A DNA stretch of 64,000 nt from Salipiger sp. H15 (GCF_040409955.1 NZ_CP123385.1:1595501-1659500); one strand, 5' to 3'. Numbered from the stretch's first letter, positions 18,529-28,231 are shown. Notes: a model not told the origin generated them from the letters alone. Numbers and translations: made by a program.

Positions 18529-19170
18529 TTAGGCGATCCCCGCGATCCAGCCCGCCACGGCAGAGGCGGCGCCCGCAAGCGTTTCCTCGTGGCTCAGACC
18601 GCTCACGCCCCGGCGCGGCTTGAAGTCGTGGTCCCCGTCCTCGAGCCAGTGCAGGGCGATGCTGCCGGAAAGCGCATAGCCCGCCACCTCCTCGCGCGTG
18701 CCGAAGGGGTCGCGCGTGCCCTGGCAGATGAGCGCGGGCGTGCGCAGTTCGGCGAGGTGCTCGGTGCGCAGCTTCTCGGGCTTGCCGGTGGGGTGGAACG
18801 GGTAGCCGAGGCAGACAAGCCCGCGGATCGTCCCGGCGGCGAAGAGATCGTCGGCGATCAGGCTCGCCACCCGCCCGCCCATGGACTTGCCGCCGATGAA
18901 GAGCGGGCCGTCGCAGGCCAGCGCCGCGATCGCCGCGCGGTATTCCTCCTGCAGGATCTCGACCTTGGGCGGCGGGCGCTTCGCGCCGCCCGTGCGGCGC
19001 TGCGCCATGTAGGCGAACTCGAACCGCACCACGCGCAGCCCGCGCGCCGCCAGACCCTCGGCCATGCGCGCCATGAAATCGCTGTCCATCGACGCGCCCG
19101 CGCCATGGGCAAGCAGCAGCGTCGGACGGTCCGGCCCATCCCCATCGACGAGGACCTCCGCGCCGGTCAC
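18529..19170 (-). CDS. Alpha/beta hydrolase (KANL3/Tex30-like family)
   Basis: The product has 213 residues from GTG 19170. PTLLLAHGAGASMDSDFMAR near the start gives the oxyanion-hole HG motif, FIGGKSMGGRVASLI gives the nucleophile elbow with Ser, and WLEDGDHDFKPRRGVSGLSH supplies the late Asp/His pair. These mark a small cytoplasmic serine hydrolase of the Tex30/KANL3 type; the substrate is unknown. The GTG start overlaps the stop of the YbaK-type gene by four bases (GTGA), so the two are translationally coupled. Confidence 0.82.
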   Translation of the reverse strand: MTGAEVLVDGDGPDRPTLLLAHGAGASMDSDFMARMAEGLAARGLRVVRFEFAYMAQRRTGGAKRPPPKVEILQEEYRAAIAALACDGPLFIGGKSMGGRVASLIADDLFAAGTIRGLVCLGYPFHPTGKPEKLRTEHLAELRTPALICQGTRDPFGTREEVAGYALSGSIALHWLEDGDHDFKPRRGVSGLSHEETLAGAASAVAGWIAGIA

Positions 19171-19634
19171 TCGGTGAATTCCGCCGCCACCGCGCCGGTC
19201 AGCCCGGGCAGCACGTGGGCATCGAGCGCGAAGAGGTGGCGCGGCGTGCCCGCCGCCGCCCAGACCTGTTCGAACTCGAGCAGCCGCGGGTCGATCCAGG
19301 CGCGGATCGGCGCGAGGTGTCCGACCGGCGAGACACCCCCGATGGCAAAGCCGGTCTGGCCGCGGATCAGCGCCGCGTCCGCCTTGCCGAGCGGCTCGCC
19401 CGCCAGCGCCGAGGCCTTGCCCGCGCAGACCCGGTTGCCGCCTGCGGTGAGGAAGAGCACCGCCTCGCCGCTCTCCTCGGCGCGGAAGATGATCGACTTG
19501 GCGATCTGGTCGAGCGCGCAGCCCACCGCATCCGCCGCCTCCTGCGCGGTGCGGGCGTTCTCCACCTCGAGGATCTCGACCGGCAGCCCCGCGTCCTCCA
19601 GCGCCGCGCGCACCCGTTTCAGGCTCTTGCTCAT
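19167..19634 (-). CDS. YbaK/EbsC-type aminoacyl-tRNA deacylase
   Basis: The product has 155 residues. It starts SLKRVRAALEDAGLPVEILE and has SIIFRAEESGEAVLFLTAGG, then GFAIGGVSPVGHLAPIRAWI, the pattern of the YbaK/ProX editing fold. Members hydrolyse mischarged tRNA such as Cys- or Ala-tRNA(Pro). The start was placed at ATG 19634 because GGGAGACGGGAC lies directly before it and the frame further upstream has no family similarity. It is coupled to the hydrolase downstream. The head-to-head glnE gene starts 115 bases away on the other strand. Confidence 0.88.
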   Translation of the reverse strand: MSKSLKRVRAALEDAGLPVEILEVENARTAQEAADAVGCALDQIAKSIIFRAEESGEAVLFLTAGGNRVCAGKASALAGEPLGKADAALIRGQTGFAIGGVSPVGHLAPIRAWIDPRLLEFEQVWAAAGTPRHLFALDAHVLPGLTGAVAAEFTE

Positions 19635-19749
19635 GTCCCGTCTCCCGTCTTGCCGATCCGATCTCGCTGACCCGAGGCATAGCCGCCCGCACGGCGGCGC
19701 GGCAAGCCATGCCATTGCACAATGCCGCCAGTCGTGGCCATCTGCCGCC

Positions 19750-22527
19750 ATGAGCCTTGCCGATGCGATCACCCGCCTGCCACGCCCCTTCGAACCCGCC
19801 CTCGGACAGGAGGCGCGCGATGCCGTACCCTGGGCCTCGGGGCCGCTGGCCGAGCTGATTGCCGGCACCGGCGGCTCGAGCCCCTACCTGCTGGGCCTCA
19901 TCCGCAGGGAAGGCGACTGGCTCGAGGGCGCGGTGGACGCGCCCGATGCGGCGCTGAGCGCGCTCTTCGCCGCGCTGCGGGAGGTCGAGGGCGACCCCGG
20001 CGTGGCGCTGCGCGAGGCCAAGCGCCGCGTCGCGCTGCTGGTCGGGCTCGCCGACCTTGGCGGTGCCTGGCGGCTCGAGGAGGTCACCGGCGCGCTCACC
20101 GATTTCGCCGACCTCGCGGTGCAGCTTGCCCTGCGCGACGCCATCTCGCGCGAGGTGAAGCGCGGCAAGCTGCCCGGCGCCAGCGAGGACGATATCGCAA
20201 GCGCCGGCGGCATGGTGGTCTTTGCCATGGGCAAGATGGGCGCGGGCGAGCTCAACTACAGCTCGGACATCGACCTCATCTGCCTCTTCGACGAGACCCG
20301 CTTCGGCCGCGATGATTTCCACGAGGCCCGCGCCTCCTTCATCCGCGCCACCAAGCGGATGAGCGCGACGCTGAACGACCTGACCGGCGACGGCTACGTC
20401 TTCCGCACCGACCTGCGGCTGCGCCCCGATCCCGCCGTCACCCCGGTCTGCATGGCGATGGAGGCCGCCGAGCGCTACTACGAGAGCCTTGGCCGCGCCT
20501 GGGAGCGCGCCGCCTGGATCAAGGCGCGCCCCTGCGCCGGCGATCCCGCTGCCGGGGCGCGCTTTCTCGAGTCGCTGCGCCCCTTCGTCTGGCGCAAGCA
20601 CCTCGATTTCGCCGCCATCAAGGACGCCCATGACATGCGCCTGCGCTACCGCGAGGCCAAGGGGCTCTCGGGGCCGATCACCCTGCCGGGCCACAACATG
20701 AAGCTGGGCCGCGGCGGCATCCGCGAGATCGAGTTCTTCACCCAGACACGGCAGATCATCGCCGGCGGGCGCGACCCCGAGCTGCGCGTGCGCGGCACGG
20801 TGCCGGGGCTCGCGGTGCTGGCGCAGAAGGGCTGGGTGCCGGGCGAAGTGACCGGGACGCTCACCTCGCACTACCGCGCGCACCGCGAGATCGAGCACCG
20901 CATCCAGATGGTGCAGGACGCCCAGACCCACGCGCTGCCGGGCAGCGAGGAGGGCTTTGCCCGGCTCGCCGCGCTCTGCGGCCGCGACCTTTCCGAGCTG
21001 AAGTCCGACCTTCGCGCCCGGCTCGAGGAGGTGCACGAGCTGACCGAGGGCTTCTTCGCCCCCGAGAGCCGCGCCGAGCCCGCCGTGGCCTCGCCGCTCG
21101 AGGACAGCCCGCTCGTTGCCCGCTGGACCAGCTACCCGGCGCTGCGCTCGAGCCGCGCGGTCGAGATCTTCAATCGCCTGCGCCCCGAGATCCTCAGCCG
21201 TCTCGGCCGCGCCGCCCGCCCCGAGGAGGCGCTCACCGCCTTCGACGGCTTCCTCGCCGGGCTGCCCGCCGGGGTGCAGCTCTTCTCGCTCTTCGAGGCC
21301 AACCCGCAGCTGGTCGATCTGCTGGTCGACGTGGTCTCGGTCTCGCCCGAGCTGGCGCTGCACCTGTCGCGCAACGCGCAGGTCTTCGACGCGGTGATCG
21401 GCGGCGATTTCTTCGCGCCCTGGCCGGGGGTGGCGGCGCTGACCGCCGACCTCGCGCAGCTGCTCGACCGCGAGGTGGACTACGAGCGCCAGCTCGACAT
21501 CGCCCGGCGCTGGCAGCACGAATGGCACTTCCGCATAGGCGTGCACCTCTTGCGCGGCATCTCCGAGTCGCAGGAGGCGGGCAAGCACTACGCCGAGCTG
21601 GCCGAGGCGACGCTCGCCGCGCTCGCCCCCGCGGTGCAGGCCGAGTTCGCCCGCAAGCACGGCGCCCCGCCGGGGCGCGGCGCGGTGGTGGTCGGCATGG
21701 GCAGCCTCGGGGCCGGGCGGCTGCACGCGCATTCCGACCTCGACCTCATCGTGATCTACGACGCGGACGGGGTCGAGGCCTCCGAGGGCAAGCGGCCGCT
21801 GCCCTCACGTACCTATTACGCCCGGCTCACCCAGGCGCTGATCACCGCGATGACCGCGCCCATGGCCGAGGGCAGGCTCTACGAGATCGACATGCGCCTG
21901 CGCCCCTCCGGCAACCAGGGGCCGGTGGCGACCTCGCTCGCCGCCTTCACCGAGTACCAGGGCAAGGACGCCTGGGTCTGGGAGCACCTCGCGCTGACCC
22001 GCGCGCGGGTGATCGCGGGCCCGGCGGATCTGGCCTCCGAGGTCGAGGCGCGGCGGCGCGAGCTGCTGGCCGAACCGCGCGACCGCGCCGAGGTGCTGGC
22101 GGAGCTCTCGAAGATGCGCGCCCGCATCGCCGCCGCCAAGGGCGCGGGCGACGAGTGGGATCCGAAGCTTGGCCAGGGTCGGATGCAGGACATCGAACTG
22201 GTCGGCCAGGCCGGGGCGCTGCTCTCGGGCCAGGCGCCGCGGCGCACCGCGCGTGGCATCGCCGCCGCCGCGCAGGAGGGCTGGCTGGGCCGCGCCGAGG
22301 CCGATCACCTCGCCGCCACCTACCGGCTCTGCTGGGCGCTGCAGATCGGCGCGCGGCTGATCACCGAGGGCAGGCTCGATCCCGCGGAACTCGGCGCCGG
22401 CGGCTGCACCTTCCTCACCAGCCTCGCCGGGGTGGACGGGCCGGAGGCGCTGCGCGCGAAGCTCGAGGAGATGACCACCCGCGCCGCCGCGATCATCGAC
22501 GCCGCCCTGCCGGTGCCCGCCGAATGA
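19750..22527 (+). CDS. glnE: Glutamine synthetase adenylyltransferase/deadenylase GlnE
   Basis: The product has 925 residues. It holds two nucleotidyltransferase domains: the first with YSSDIDLICLFD (Asp173 and Asp175), the second with HAHSDLDLIVIYD (Asp663 and Asp665). Family blocks such as TGDGYVFRTDLRLRPDP and MKLGRGGIREIEFFTQTRQI are present. GlnE attaches and removes AMP on glutamine synthetase in response to PII, controlling nitrogen assimilation. The ATG at 19750 (MSLADAITRLPRPFEPAL) fits the family; the frame continues upstream but without similarity. The stop overlaps the following small gene by four bases. Confidence 0.95.
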   Translation: MSLADAITRLPRPFEPALGQEARDAVPWASGPLAELIAGTGGSSPYLLGLIRREGDWLEGAVDAPDAALSALFAALREVEGDPGVALREAKRRVALLVGLADLGGAWRLEEVTGALTDFADLAVQLALRDAISREVKRGKLPGASEDDIASAGGMVVFAMGKMGAGELNYSSDIDLICLFDETRFGRDDFHEARASFIRATKRMSATLNDLTGDGYVFRTDLRLRPDPAVTPVCMAMEAAERYYESLGRAWERAAWIKARPCAGDPAAGARFLESLRPFVWRKHLDFAAIKDAHDMRLRYREAKGLSGPITLPGHNMKLGRGGIREIEFFTQTRQIIAGGRDPELRVRGTVPGLAVLAQKGWVPGEVTGTLTSHYRAHREIEHRIQMVQDAQTHALPGSEEGFARLAALCGRDLSELKSDLRARLEEVHELTEGFFAPESRAEPAVASPLEDSPLVARWTSYPALRSSRAVEIFNRLRPEILSRLGRAARPEEALTAFDGFLAGLPAGVQLFSLFEANPQLVDLLVDVVSVSPELALHLSRNAQVFDAVIGGDFFAPWPGVAALTADLAQLLDREVDYERQLDIARRWQHEWHFRIGVHLLRGISESQEAGKHYAELAEATLAALAPAVQAEFARKHGAPPGRGAVVVGMGSLGAGRLHAHSDLDLIVIYDADGVEASEGKRPLPSRTYYARLTQALITAMTAPMAEGRLYEIDMRLRPSGNQGPVATSLAAFTEYQGKDAWVWEHLALTRARVIAGPADLASEVEARRRELLAEPRDRAEVLAELSKMRARIAAAKGAGDEWDPKLGQGRMQDIELVGQAGALLSGQAPRRTARGIAAAAQEGWLGRAEADHLAATYRLCWALQIGARLITEGRLDPAELGAGGCTFLTSLAGVDGPEALRAKLEEMTTRAAAIIDAALPVPAE

Positions 22528-22784
22528 AGGGGGATGCGCTCGATCCCAAAGGGCTGATCGCCGAGGCCTACCGGATCGAGGGCATCACCGCCGGGGAGTG
22601 CCGCGCGATCTTCCTCGACTGGGCGCTGTCGCTGCCCGAGGGCACCGAGACCGGCGCGGCGCTCGCCGCCCTCGTCGCGCGCCACGGCACGCCGGGGCAC
22701 CCGATGACGCGGGTGCTGGAGGAGGGGCTCGGCACCGCCGCCACCGCCCGCCGCCGCGGCGGGCGCGCGGCGCGGCGCCGCTGA
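22524..22784 (+). CDS. Small conserved hypothetical protein coupled to glnE
   Basis: The product has 86 residues and starts MKGDALDPKGLIAEAYRIEG. The middle is helical (SAGECRAIFLDWALSLPEG-like: AGECRAIFLDWALSLPEGTE) and the end is a strongly basic tail of Arg and Gly. The ATG overlaps the glnE stop (ATGA), so it is co-translated with glnE. No function is recognised. The basic tail might contact nucleic acid or a membrane surface, but this is a guess. Confidence 0.7.
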   Translation: MKGDALDPKGLIAEAYRIEGITAGECRAIFLDWALSLPEGTETGAALAALVARHGTPGHPMTRVLEEGLGTAATARRRGGRAARRR

Positions 22785-22821
22785 ACAGGGGTCACGGCTG
22801 CGCCGTGAGCGCCTGCGGCGC

Positions 22822-22907
22822 GCGTATTTGGAAAGAGAAGAAGACCCGCAATCGCAAGACGGCAGGGCCGCGGGGCGCCTGCCGTCTTCTTCTCTTTGAA
22901 AATACGC
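22822..22907. terminator. Intergenic inverted element, likely bidirectional terminator (repeat copies A and B)
   Basis: The left arm starts GCGTATTTGGAAAGAGAAG and the right arm ends CTCTTTGAAAATACGC. The 24-base arms pair except for two positions, with an inner GACGGCAGG/CCTGCCGTC stem. It lies between the convergent glnE operon and eda. The right arm is followed by a GGGGGGCGGAGCCCCCC hairpin at about 22925-22945. The same arm sequence recurs at 42870 and 47146. Confidence 0.75.
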
Positions 22908-22956
22908 CGGGGGGAGCCCGCAGGGCGGGGGGCGGAGCCCCCCTGCGGCGCCGGGC

Positions 22957-23598
22957 TCAGCGCGGCAGCGCCGCCGCCTCGCGCGCCAGCGCCACGATGC
23001 CGTCCCAGTCGCCCGCCATCATCAGCTCCTTCGGTGCCACCCAGGAGCCGCCGCAGCAGAGCACGTTCTTCAGCGACAGGTAGTCGCCCACGTTCTTCAT
23101 GCTGACGCCGCCGGTGGGGCAGAACCGCACCTGCGGGATCGGCGCGCCGATCGCCTTGAGCGCGGGCACGCCGCCGTTCGCCTCGGCGGGGAAGAACTTC
23201 TGCACCGTGTAGCCGCGCTCGAGCAGCGCCATCGCCTCGGAGGCGGTGGCGGCGCCGGGCAGCAGCGGCAGGTCCGCCGCCTCGCAGGCCTCGAGCAGCC
23301 GGTCGGTGGCGCCCGGCGAGACGCCGAACTTCGCGCCCGCGGCGACCGCGGCGGCAACGTCGGCGGGGGTGAGCAGCGTGCCCGCGCCCACGACGCCGCC
23401 CTCGACCTGTGCCATCTCGCGGATCGCGTCGAGCGCCACCGGCGTGCGCAGGGTCACCTCCAGCACCGGCAGCCCGCCCGCGACCAGCGCCTCGGCCAGC
23501 GGCCGGGCATGGGCGAGGTCGTCGATCACCAGCACCGGGATCACCGGGGCAAGCTTGCAGAGGGCTTCGTTGGAGCGGCTGGCGTCCTCGGGGGTCAT
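22957..23598 (-). CDS. eda: 2-keto-3-deoxy-6-phosphogluconate aldolase
   Basis: The product has 213 residues. APVIPVLVIDDLAHARPLAE, GLPVLEVTLRTPVALDAI (with the active-site Glu), VVGAGTLLTPADV, KFFPAEANGGV (with the Schiff-base Lys) and RFCPTGGVS mark the KDPG aldolase family. It splits KDPG to pyruvate and glyceraldehyde 3-phosphate in the Entner-Doudoroff pathway. It lies 104 bases downstream of edd on the same strand, so the two are probably one transcript controlled from upstream of edd. Confidence 0.95.
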   Translation of the reverse strand: MTPEDASRSNEALCKLAPVIPVLVIDDLAHARPLAEALVAGGLPVLEVTLRTPVALDAIREMAQVEGGVVGAGTLLTPADVAAAVAAGAKFGVSPGATDRLLEACEAADLPLLPGAATASEAMALLERGYTVQKFFPAEANGGVPALKAIGAPIPQVRFCPTGGVSMKNVGDYLSLKNVLCCGGSWVAPKELMMAGDWDGIVALAREAAALPR

Positions 23599-23702
23599 GG
23601 GCAGGGCCTTTGTCTGGGGGTCAGCGGGGTCTGGGGGTCAGCGAAAGCGGAACGGTCGGGTTATTGAGTATTTTCGGAAAGATGAAAGGGCAAGGGGCGG
23701 CG

Positions 23703-25508
23703 TCAGACGACCACCGCCGCGCCGTTGGAGGCGAGGCCGACGTTGCGGCGGAAGGCCTCGAAGAGCTCGCGCCCGACGCCGTGGCCGTTGCCCGAGAGGT
23801 CGGCGGTGACCGCCTCGCGGGTCTCGAAGCCCTCGGTCAGGCACTGCAGCGTGCCCGCGCCCGCGTCGAGCCGGACGATGTCGCCATCGCGCAGCTTGGC
23901 GAGCGGGCCGCCATCGGCGGCCTCGGGGCAGACGTGGATCGCCGAGGGCACCTTGCCGGACGCGCCCGACATCCGCCCGTCGGTGACCAGCGCCACCTTG
24001 AGGCCGCGGTCCTGCAGCACGGCGAGCGTCGGGGTCAGGCTGTGCAGTTCGGGCATGCCGTTCGACTTCGGCCCCTGGAAGCGCACCACGACGATCGTGT
24101 CCGAGGTGAACTCGCCGGCCTTGAAGGCGTCCTTAACCTCGGCCTGGTCGTGGAAGACGCGCACCGGCGCCTCGACGACATGGTGCTCGGGCTTCACCGC
24201 CGAGATCTTCATCATGCCGTGGCCGAGGTTGCCGATCATCTGCTTGAGCCCGCCCGACTTCTGGAACGGGTCCGAGGCGGGGCGGAGGATCCTGTCGTTC
24301 TGGCTCTCGCGCGGGGCGTCCTCGTAGACGACGGCGCCGTCCTTCAGCTTCGGCTCCTGCGTGTAGAGGCGCATGCCGTCGCCGGCGACGGTCTTGACGT
24401 CCTCGTGCATGAGCCCCGCGTCGAGGAGCTCGCCGATCATGTACTGCAGCCCGCCCGCGGCGTGGAAATGGTTCACATCCGCCAGCCCGTTCGGGTAGAC
24501 CTTGGCCATCAGCGGCACCGCTTCCGAGATCGCGTCGAAGTCCGACAGCTCCAGCGCCACGCCCGCGGCGCGCGCCATGGCCGGCAGGTGCAGCACGAGG
24601 TTGGTCGAGCCGCCCGTGGCCATCAGCCCGACGATGCCGTTGACGAAGGCCTTGGCGTCGAGCACGTCGCAGACCGGGCGATACTCGTTGCCGAGCGCGG
24701 TGATGGCGAGGGCGCGCTTGGCCCCGGCCTCGGTCAGCGCGTCGCGCAGCGGGGTGTTCGGGTTGATGAAGGAACTGCCGGGCAGGTGCAGGCCCATGAA
24801 TTCCATCAGCATCTGGTTGGAGTTGGCGGTGCCGTAGAAGGTGCAGGTGCCGGGGCCGTGGTAGCTCTTCATCTCGGCTTCCATCAGCTTGTCGCGGCCG
24901 ACCTCGCCGGTGGCGTACTGCTGGCGGACCTTCGCCTTCTCGTCGTTTGGCAGGCCCGAGGTCATCGGTCCGGCAGGCAGGAAGAGGCCGGGGATGTAGC
25001 CGAAGGTGGCGGCGGCGATGACGAGGCCGGGGACGATCTTGTCGCAGACGCCGAGGTAGACGGCGGCGTCATAGGTGTTGTGCGAGAGCGACACGCCCGT
25101 GGCCAGCGCGATCACGTCGCGCGAGAAGAGCGAGAGCTCCATGCCGACCTGGCCCTGGGTGACGCCGTCGCACATGGCCGGAACCCCGCCCGCCACCTGC
25201 GCCGTTCCGCCGACCGAGCGCGCGGCCTTGCGCAGCAGGTCGGGGTAGCGCTCGTAGGGCTGGTGGGCCGAAAGCATGTCGTTGTAGGCGGTGATGATCC
25301 CGAGGTTCGGCGCGCGGCCTTCGGCCAGCGCGGCCTGGTCGGCGCCCATGGCGGCATAGGCATGGGCCTGGTTGCCGCAGGTCAGGTGGGCGCGGCGCGG
25401 GCCTTCGTCGGCGGCGCGGCGCATGCGTTCGAGATAGGTGCCGCGGAGTTTTTCCGAGCGGGCCTCGATCTCGGCGGTGACCTTGGCGATTGTGGCGTTG
25501 AGCGACAT
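23703..25508 (-). CDS. edd: 6-phosphogluconate dehydratase
   Basis: The product has 601 residues, typical of Edd. [14 protein letters not shown] near residue 48 ([20 protein letters not shown]) and [20 protein letters not shown] and later [20 protein letters not shown] supply the Cys ligands of the Fe-S cluster, and [19 protein letters not shown] is the IlvD/Edd signature near the end. It makes KDPG from 6-phosphogluconate in the cytoplasm. The ATG follows AAAGGAG. A LacI-type palindrome 68-80 bases upstream suggests carbon-source control. eda follows. Confidence 0.96.
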   Translation of the reverse strand: MSLNATIAKVTAEIEARSEKLRGTYLERMRRAADEGPRRAHLTCGNQAHAYAAMGADQAALAEGRAPNLGIITAYNDMLSAHQPYERYPDLLRKAARSVGGTAQVAGGVPAMCDGVTQGQVGMELSLFSRDVIALATGVSLSHNTYDAAVYLGVCDKIVPGLVIAAATFGYIPGLFLPAGPMTSGLPNDEKAKVRQQYATGEVGRDKLMEAEMKSYHGPGTCTFYGTANSNQMLMEFMGLHLPGSSFINPNTPLRDALTEAGAKRALAITALGNEYRPVCDVLDAKAFVNGIVGLMATGGSTNLVLHLPAMARAAGVALELSDFDAISEAVPLMAKVYPNGLADVNHFHAAGGLQYMIGELLDAGLMHEDVKTVAGDGMRLYTQEPKLKDGAVVYEDAPRESQNDRILRPASDPFQKSGGLKQMIGNLGHGMMKISAVKPEHHVVEAPVRVFHDQAEVKDAFKAGEFTSDTIVVVRFQGPKSNGMPELHSLTPTLAVLQDRGLKVALVTDGRMSGASGKVPSAIHVCPEAADGGPLAKLRDGDIVRLDAGAGTLQCLTEGFETREAVTADLSGNGHGVGRELFEAFRRNVGLASNGAAVVV

Positions 25509-25575
25509 GAGAGGGGGCTCCTTTCGCTGTCCGGGGGCAGACCCGGTCTGGCGTTCTTGCCGAGGGATGTAACCC

Positions 25576-25588
25576 GGTTAGCGCTATC
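25576..25588. promoter_or_regulatory. LacI-family operator upstream of edd
   Basis: GGTTAGCGCTATC contains the perfect central palindrome TAGCGCTA with a CG centre, the usual form of LacI-family sites. It is 68-80 bases upstream of the edd start, which suits control of edd and eda by a gluconate- or sugar-acid-type repressor encoded elsewhere. Confidence 0.55.
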
Positions 25589-25659
25589 AGTAAAGATCTG
25601 ACGCGGCGCTCCGGGCGGCTTCGGCGCGGCGCGCGCGAAAATCCGGCGCGGCGCCCCGC

Positions 25660-26349
25660 TCAGTCCGGGACCATGCTGAGAAAGCGCGCCTCCATCCGGT
25701 CGCGGAAGGGGAAGTTGTCGAACCAGGGCTGCGCCTCGAGCAGCACGCGGCGGAAAGAGGGCCGGGCGACAAGGCGCTCGAAATAGCCGCGCAGCGCGCC
25801 GTGCCCTTCGCCGAAGGGGTGCAGGATGCCGGCGAAGAAGAGCGCCGGCGCGGCGGCGCAGTCGGCGATGCCGAACTCCTCCCCCGCGGCCCATGTGCGC
25901 CCCGCCAAGTGGCGCTCTGCAAGGTCATAGGCCACGAGAAGCTGCGCCATGGCCTCCTCGACGCCCGCGCGGTCCTTCTGCGCCTCGGGGCGGAAACTGT
26001 CGAAGACGATCTTCTGCATCGGCCCCTGCACGTAGAGGTCGAAGAAGCGGTCCCAGAGCCGCGCCTGCAGCCGGGTCTCGGGATCGGCGGGCAGCAGCGG
26101 CCGGGGGCCGGGGTAAAAGAGGTCGAGGTGTTCGATGATGATCGAGGCCTCGGGCAGGGTGACGCCCCGCGCCGCGTCGCGCAGCACCGGGATCTTGCCG
26201 ACCGGCCAGAGCTCCAGCAGCCGGGCATGGGCGGCGGGATCGCCAAGGTCGACGGTGACCGCCTCGAACGGGGTGCCGGCCTCGTAGAGGGCGATCAGCA
26301 CCTTGTGGCAGTAGGAGGCGAGCGGGTGCGAGTAGAGCGTGAGTGTCAT
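25660..26349 (-). CDS. Glutathione S-transferase family protein
   Basis: The product has 229 residues from ATG 26349 (MTLTLYSHPLASYCHKVLIA). The N-terminal thioredoxin-like half has SHPLASYCHKV, where Ser or Cys may contact glutathione, and LPEASIIIEHLD, the usual cis-Pro/Glu-Ser type glutathione-binding stretch (here EAS). The helical C-terminal half has EEFGIADCAAAPALFF, with the conserved N-cap Asp. The substrate is unknown. The frame continues upstream but the family starts here. It is divergent from the methyltransferase gene at 26490. Confidence 0.85.
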   Translation of the reverse strand: MTLTLYSHPLASYCHKVLIALYEAGTPFEAVTVDLGDPAAHARLLELWPVGKIPVLRDAARGVTLPEASIIIEHLDLFYPGPRPLLPADPETRLQARLWDRFFDLYVQGPMQKIVFDSFRPEAQKDRAGVEEAMAQLLVAYDLAERHLAGRTWAAGEEFGIADCAAAPALFFAGILHPFGEGHGALRGYFERLVARPSFRRVLLEAQPWFDNFPFRDRMEARFLSMVPD

Positions 26350-26489
26350 GGCCCCTCCGGGAAGCTCCGGGGGATCTTCCGCCATGCGGGGCGATCTGGC
26401 AAGAACCTGCGCATATCGGGGCGCGGGCACCGCGCGGGAGCCCTGCAAAGGCGCTTCCCAAGGTCGGCGCGCGGCGCTAAAGGGGCGGG

Positions 26490-27686
26490 ATGACACAGCC
26501 CGATATCCCCACCGTCCGTCTCCTTCCCAAGTCGAAGCCGCAGGCCCTGCGCCGTGGCTACCCGTGGGTCTATTCCAACGAGCTGGTGGTTGACCGCCGC
26601 ACCCGCGGGCTGACCCCGGGCACCGTCGCGCGGCTCGAGGACAACGACCGCAAGCTGCTCGGGCTGGTGGGCGTGACGCCGAACTCGAAGATCATCTGCC
26701 GGATGCTCGACCGCGACCCCGAGGCCTCGATCGACAAGGCCTGGCTGGCGGCCAAGCTGACCCGCGCGCTCGATCTGCGCGAGCGGCTCTTCCCGGCGCC
26801 CTATTACCGGCTCGTCCACGCCGAGGCCGACGGGCTGCCCGGCGTCATCATCGACCGGTTCGGCGACACCGCGGTGATCCAGCCGAACGCGGCCTGGGCC
26901 GAGCTGCTGCTGCCCGAGCTCGCAGAGGAGCTGGCCGAGGTGTCGGGCGTGAAGAACATCCTCAAGAACGCCGGCGGCCGCGGTCGCCAGCTCGAGGGGC
27001 TCGACGATCAGGATGCCGTGCTGCTGGGGCAGGCGCCCGAGGCGCCGCTGCCGGTCGAGATGAATGGCGCGACCTACATGGCCGACGTCACGGGCGGGCA
27101 GAAGACCGGCCTCTTCTACGACCAGCGCCCGAACCACGGTTTCGCGGCGCGGCTGGCGAGCGGGCAGAAGATGCTCGACGTCTTCAGCCACGTCGGCGGC
27201 TTCGCCCTTGCGGCCCTCGCGGGCGGTGCGGCGAGCGCGCTGTCGGTGGACGGCTCGGCCTCGGCGCTGGCGCTGGCCGAAGAGGGCGCGAAACGCATGG
27301 GCGCGGGTGACCGCTTCGCCACGCGGCAGGGCGACGCCTTCGACACGCTCGAGGCGCTGGGGACCGAGGGCGAACGCTTCGGCCTCGTGGTCTGCGACCC
27401 GCCCGCCTTCGCGCCCGCGAAGCCCGCGCTAGAGGCCGGCCTGCGCGCCTATGAAAAGGTCGCGCGGCTCTCGGCGCCGCTGGTCGAGGAGGGCGGCTAC
27501 CTCGTGCTCTGCTCCTGCTCGCACGCGGCCGATCTTTCGAGCTTCACCGGCGCCTGCCTGCGCGGCATCGGCCGGGCCGGGCGGCGCGCGCAGCTCTTGC
27601 ACACCGGCTTTGCCGGGCCGGACCACCCGCTGCTGCCGCAGCTGGCGGAGTCGGGCTACCTGAAGGCGCTGGTGTTCCGCCTGTGA
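26490..27686 (+). CDS. RlmI-like class I SAM-dependent rRNA methyltransferase
   Basis: The product has 398 residues. The N-terminal PUA-like domain reads RRGYPWVYSNELVVD. The methyltransferase part has GQKTGLFYDQRPNH, MLDVFSHVGGFALAAL for the SAM pocket, VVCDPPAFAPAKPAL as motif IV and LVLCSCSHAADL with the catalytic Cys. This layout is that of RlmI/RlmK-type cytosine-5 methyltransferases acting on 23S rRNA. The stop overlaps the GTG of the PIN-domain gene by four bases. Confidence 0.92.
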   Translation: MTQPDIPTVRLLPKSKPQALRRGYPWVYSNELVVDRRTRGLTPGTVARLEDNDRKLLGLVGVTPNSKIICRMLDRDPEASIDKAWLAAKLTRALDLRERLFPAPYYRLVHAEADGLPGVIIDRFGDTAVIQPNAAWAELLLPELAEELAEVSGVKNILKNAGGRGRQLEGLDDQDAVLLGQAPEAPLPVEMNGATYMADVTGGQKTGLFYDQRPNHGFAARLASGQKMLDVFSHVGGFALAALAGGAASALSVDGSASALALAEEGAKRMGAGDRFATRQGDAFDTLEALGTEGERFGLVVCDPPAFAPAKPALEAGLRAYEKVARLSAPLVEEGGYLVLCSCSHAADLSSFTGACLRGIGRAGRRAQLLHTGFAGPDHPLLPQLAESGYLKALVFRL

Positions 27687-28231
27687 AGGTCCTTCTCGAC
27701 ACCTGCGTGCTCTACCCGACGGTGATGCGCGAGGTGCTCCTCGGCGTGGCGGCGCAGGGGCTCTACCAGCCCCTGTGGTCGGCACGCATCCTCGAGGAAT
27801 GGGCGCTGGCGGCGCGCAAGCTGGGGCCGATGGGCGAGGTGCAGGCGCGCGGCGAGATCGCGCAGGTGCGCGCCAGCTGGCCGAAGGCCGAGGTGCGCTA
27901 TCAGCCCGCGCTCGAGGACCGGCTCTGGCTGCCCGACCCGGCGGACCTGCACGTGCTCGCCGCCGCCATCTCGGGGAGCGCGGACATCATCATCACCGAG
28001 AATGCCAAGGACTTCCCGCGCAACATCCTCGCCGAGGAAGGGCTGAGTCGCGTCGATGCGGACGGCTTCCTGCGCGGGCTCTTCGAGGCCAATCCGGGCA
28101 AGGTGAAGGACGCCTGCGAGGCGGTCCTCGCCGAGGCGCGGCGGCTCTCGGGCGAGGACTGGACCATGCGCGGGCTGATGAAGAAGGCGCGCCTGCCGCG
28201 GCTCGGCAAGGCGCTCGAGGCGGCGGGCTGA
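27683..28231 (+). CDS. PIN-domain protein (RSP_2648-like family)
   Basis: The product has 182 residues. LLDTCVLYPTVMREVLLGVA gives the first catalytic Asp of the PIN fold, LEEW the Glu, and LPDPADLHVLAAAISGSADI with ITENAKDFP the later acidic residues. PIN proteins are Mg-dependent RNases, often toxins. No antitoxin gene is seen next to it: it starts with GTG inside the end of the methyltransferase gene. A housekeeping RNase linked to rRNA maturation is as likely as a toxin. Confidence 0.85.
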   Translation: MKVLLDTCVLYPTVMREVLLGVAAQGLYQPLWSARILEEWALAARKLGPMGEVQARGEIAQVRASWPKAEVRYQPALEDRLWLPDPADLHVLAAAISGSADIIITENAKDFPRNILAEEGLSRVDADGFLRGLFEANPGKVKDACEAVLAEARRLSGEDWTMRGLMKKARLPRLGKALEAAG

